Part shown: positions 14,895 to 16,651 of the stretch, one piece after another | Layout of the letters: every line of letters starts with the position of its first letter | Numbering within the stretch: the first letter of the stretch is position 1 | Notes under the pieces: generated by a model | Seen by the model: the letters and a program-made list of their open reading frames with translations, nothing else | What the model was told of the DNA's origin: nothing | Database searches by the model: none | Assembly: GCA_029560455.1 (NCBI GenBank) | Contig: JAKQKW010000026.1 | Span: forward strand, 1-16,651 | Length of the DNA stretch: 16,651 nucleotides | From: Candidatus Rifleibacteriota bacterium | GTDB taxonomy: Bacteria; Riflebacteria; Ozemobacteria; Ozemobacterales; Ozemobacteraceae | Direction of reading: 5' to 3' | Program-made: the position numbers and the translations under genes

Positions 14895-16007
14895 TTATCT
14901 GTTCTTGCCAAGGAGTTCGCTTTCCTTTTCGAGCAGGGTATAACCTTCTTTGAAGCCACCCGCCAGTCTGAACATTTCGCCAGCAGTGGCGGTATCTTTG
15001 CCGGCAAGCATGAGCAGGCCGATGTTGCGCAGTATGTAACGCTGCAGCGGGTGCTTGCGATTGCTGTAAAAGGTTTTTTTGAAGGCCTCTTCTGCCAGGC
15101 GGCGCTGGCCTTTGCCCCAGAAAACCAGGGCCTTGATGTTGCCGGCAGCGATTCGCAGATTTTCGTAGGCCGTCGCCTTTTCAGAACTTATGGCCGATTC
15201 GAACTGCTCGATAAAACTGCTGGCGATATCGAGGCTGTTTTCCTGATAAGCCTTGACCGCCAGTACATAGAGTCCGTTGAGCTGGTCATAACGCTTGCGA
15301 TTGATATCTATACCTGATTCCTGCATGGTTTTGAGCAGATCGGGGTCAGATTTGATATATCCTTCCAGTTTACCGAACATTTCGACATCGGTTTGTGCCT
15401 GATGTGCCGAAATCAGCGGATCTTCGTAATAAGCCGGGCCGCGGAAACCATCCTGAGCTATGATTCTGTCGTCGTAACTCAGCCACATATCGTCTGCTAC
15501 CGGGTAAAAAGTTTCTTCTGGCGTCAGCGCGAACGAAATATCGGCATAGCGTTTGGTCTGGTCTGGCCAGCGCTGCACGGTTTCGCTCAGATCTCCGGCA
15601 TTTTCAGGCATTTCGCGTTTGAAGTAGCTGATCAACTCACTTTTTGGCACGATAAATGCAGCTTCGACAACAATCGAGCCCTGCGATAAATAGCTGCCGG
15701 GAGTCACCTTGAAAACAGCTTTGTGCTGTGACCCGGCTTTAATCATGGCGACCTGCAACGACTCAGGTTCCGCTTTCCAGCTGTCCGGCAGGATCAGTCT
15801 GATCTGAACGTCGCTCAGATTGCCGATTACTGCCTGAAGTTCAGCCTGCAACTCGATACTCCGGTTGAGTTCGGGAGCCCGGTCAAGTTTGGCAGAGAGT
15901 CTGAACCATTCAGGCACCTGCAGCGTTGCGGCCGGCAAAATACAGCTGCAGAGAAGAAACATTACTGTGACGAGGTGTTTTGTCGTTTTGATATGGCGTG
16001 CTGTCAT
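14895..16007 (-). CDS. Exported protein with helical, TPR-like C-terminus
   Basis: The product is 370 residues. A signal peptide covers about residues 1-27 (hydrophobic HLVTVMFLLCSCILPAA). Residues 30-130 look like a beta-sandwich of the kind that opens many envelope proteins (ELNRSIELQAELQAVIGN, VQIRLILPDSW, GSIVVEAAFIVP). From about residue 215 the chain is helical, with TPR-like pairs such as LNGLYVLAVKAYQENSLDIA and GKGQRRLAEEAFKKTF. I do not recognise the family. AAGGAG lies 8 bases before the ATG. It sits 22 bases after the YbjN-like gene and abuts the HEAT gene with no spacer, so the three are probably one transcript. A role with the HEAT protein at the inner membrane is inference from this arrangement only. 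Confidence 0.8.
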   Translation of the reverse strand: MTARHIKTTKHLVTVMFLLCSCILPAATLQVPEWFRLSAKLDRAPELNRSIELQAELQAVIGNLSDVQIRLILPDSWKAEPESLQVAMIKAGSQHKAVFKVTPGSYLSQGSIVVEAAFIVPKSELISYFKREMPENAGDLSETVQRWPDQTKRYADISFALTPEETFYPVADDMWLSYDDRIIAQDGFRGPAYYEDPLISAHQAQTDVEMFGKLEGYIKSDPDLLKTMQESGIDINRKRYDQLNGLYVLAVKAYQENSLDIASSFIEQFESAISSEKATAYENLRIAAGNIKALVFWGKGQRRLAEEAFKKTFYSNRKHPLQRYILRNIGLLMLAGKDTATAGEMFRLAGGFKEGYTLLEKESELLGKNR

Positions 16008-16029
16008 CTTTGCAGCTCCTTTTCTCTTT

Positions 16030-16608
16030 TCAGTTTATCTTGCGGTTTTCGCCGTCTTTTATCGGTACAAAATCTTCGTTTTCGTCGCTTTCGTCGCCAT
16101 CGCTGCCGACTTGTTCGGGCTCTTCAGCAAAATCGTCAGTGGTCACCTGATTTTCGGCCGGTGCGGCGTCGCTGCGGTAAATCAGCTTCATCAGATGCGG
16201 GTAGGTATCATCGACGATGTGAATCAGCACCATGAAAGCGAGATCGAACTGTCGCCGAGTCATCATGGCATCTTCGAGAATATGCTGGCAGCAGGCCGAA
16301 AGGCTCTTGCCGTCTTTGCCAATCTCGAATCTGATATCGAGTATGTCATTCATTACCTGCATGAGAAACTGCATGATATCTGATCTGAGCATATCGATGT
16401 TTCTGATGAATCCTGGGATGCGGAATATCAGGTGGTTGTTGTGTACATAGATGACCACGTGCATGGTCAGATTATGACCCTGCATATACAGCTCGATCGC
16501 ATCATCGGCGATGTCGTGATACCGTATTTCGGCGGAGTCAAGATAGGTCTTTATCTGAGCGATGATCGCGCGTATCGAGTTTTCTGATTCTGGGTGGCCG
16601 CTGTTCAT
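16030..16608 (-). CDS. YbjN-like (secretion-chaperone-fold) domain protein
   Basis: The product is 192 residues with no signal peptide. Residues about 10-145 have the YbjN/type III secretion chaperone-like pattern: an opening helix IRAIIAQIKTYLDSAEI, strands LTMHVVIYVHNNHLIFRIPG, a helix ending MNDILDIRFEIGKDGKSLSA, and a closing helical pair RRQFDLAFMVLIHIVDDTYPHLMKLI. The last 40 residues are an acidic, probably disordered tail. Proteins of this fold bind other proteins; no specific client can be named. GAGGT precedes the ATG by 7 bases, and the ATG overlaps the stop of the upstream partial gene (ATGA). The short spacing to the exported protein suggests an operon down to the HEAT gene. Confidence 0.75.
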   Translation of the reverse strand: MNSGHPESENSIRAIIAQIKTYLDSAEIRYHDIADDAIELYMQGHNLTMHVVIYVHNNHLIFRIPGFIRNIDMLRSDIMQFLMQVMNDILDIRFEIGKDGKSLSACCQHILEDAMMTRRQFDLAFMVLIHIVDDTYPHLMKLIYRSDAAPAENQVTTDDFAEEPEQVGSDGDESDENEDFVPIKDGENRKIN

Positions 16609-16651
16609 CTGACAACCTCGGTAATTATTCTTTTGACTTCATCTGATGATA
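16605..16651 (-). CDS. C-terminal end of an upstream gene, unidentified
   Basis: One minus-strand frame is open from the window edge to a TGA at 16607-16605, encoding SSDEVKRIITEVVR. The TGA overlaps the ATG of the YbjN-like gene as ATGA, the same coupling seen elsewhere in this window, and the sequence is a plausible amphipathic terminal helix. Fourteen residues are too few to identify the protein. Confidence 0.4.
   Translation of the reverse strand, partial: SSDEVKRIITEVVR

Overview
The window looks like a chromosomal segment from a diderm, flagellated, uncultured-type bacterium of moderate GC. It encodes prepilin-like proteins of the type II secretion/type IV pilus class, a lipoprotein-like FecR protein, several exported proteins and a flagellin. 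I see no rRNA, tRNA, CRISPR array, transposase or phage gene. The mix of many pseudopilins, one flagellin and HEAT-repeat/STAS proteins would fit a lineage such as Candidatus Riflebacteria, but nothing here is a taxonomic marker, so that placement is a weak inference. All genes except one are on the minus strand.

In transcription order (right to left), 16651-12447 is a tightly packed run. It holds the last codons of an unknown gene, a YbjN-like (secretion-chaperone-fold) protein, an exported protein with a helical C-terminus, and an 815-residue HEAT-repeat protein with one membrane segment near its C-terminus. A STAS-domain anti-anti-sigma-type protein (12389-12039) and a very short flagellin (11967-11182) follow, each with its own plausible promoter. 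The only plus-strand gene (10688-11164) encodes a small exported protein of unknown function. It is divergent from the next block.

The block 10583-1 is dominated by pseudopilins. Cluster A (10583-7465) has three overlapping genes: a 703-residue K/PilX-like protein lacking Glu5, an I/V-like protein and a J-like protein. A pair of related secreted proteins follows: an HExxH zincin with a threonine-alternating linker (7385-6159), and a tandemly duplicated homologue in which both catalytic sites are destroyed (6145-4793). Cluster B (4700-1761) again has one J-like, one K-like and one I-like pseudopilin, the last with about 380 extra helical residues. After it come a FecR lipoprotein (1713-1030) and a CHASE2 membrane sensor that runs off the left edge (1022-1).

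My reading is that this is a cell-surface locus. Two I-J-K-type pseudopilin tip complexes bracket a secreted protease/pseudoprotease pair, and a membrane sensor pair sits downstream of the second complex. No assembly ATPase, inner-membrane platform, prepilin peptidase or secretin lies in the window, so the machinery that would assemble them must be elsewhere. The start codons of five genes were moved downstream, mostly on Shine-Dalgarno placement. Two genes with no Shine-Dalgarno have a -10 element six bases before the ATG, which suggests leaderless mRNAs.
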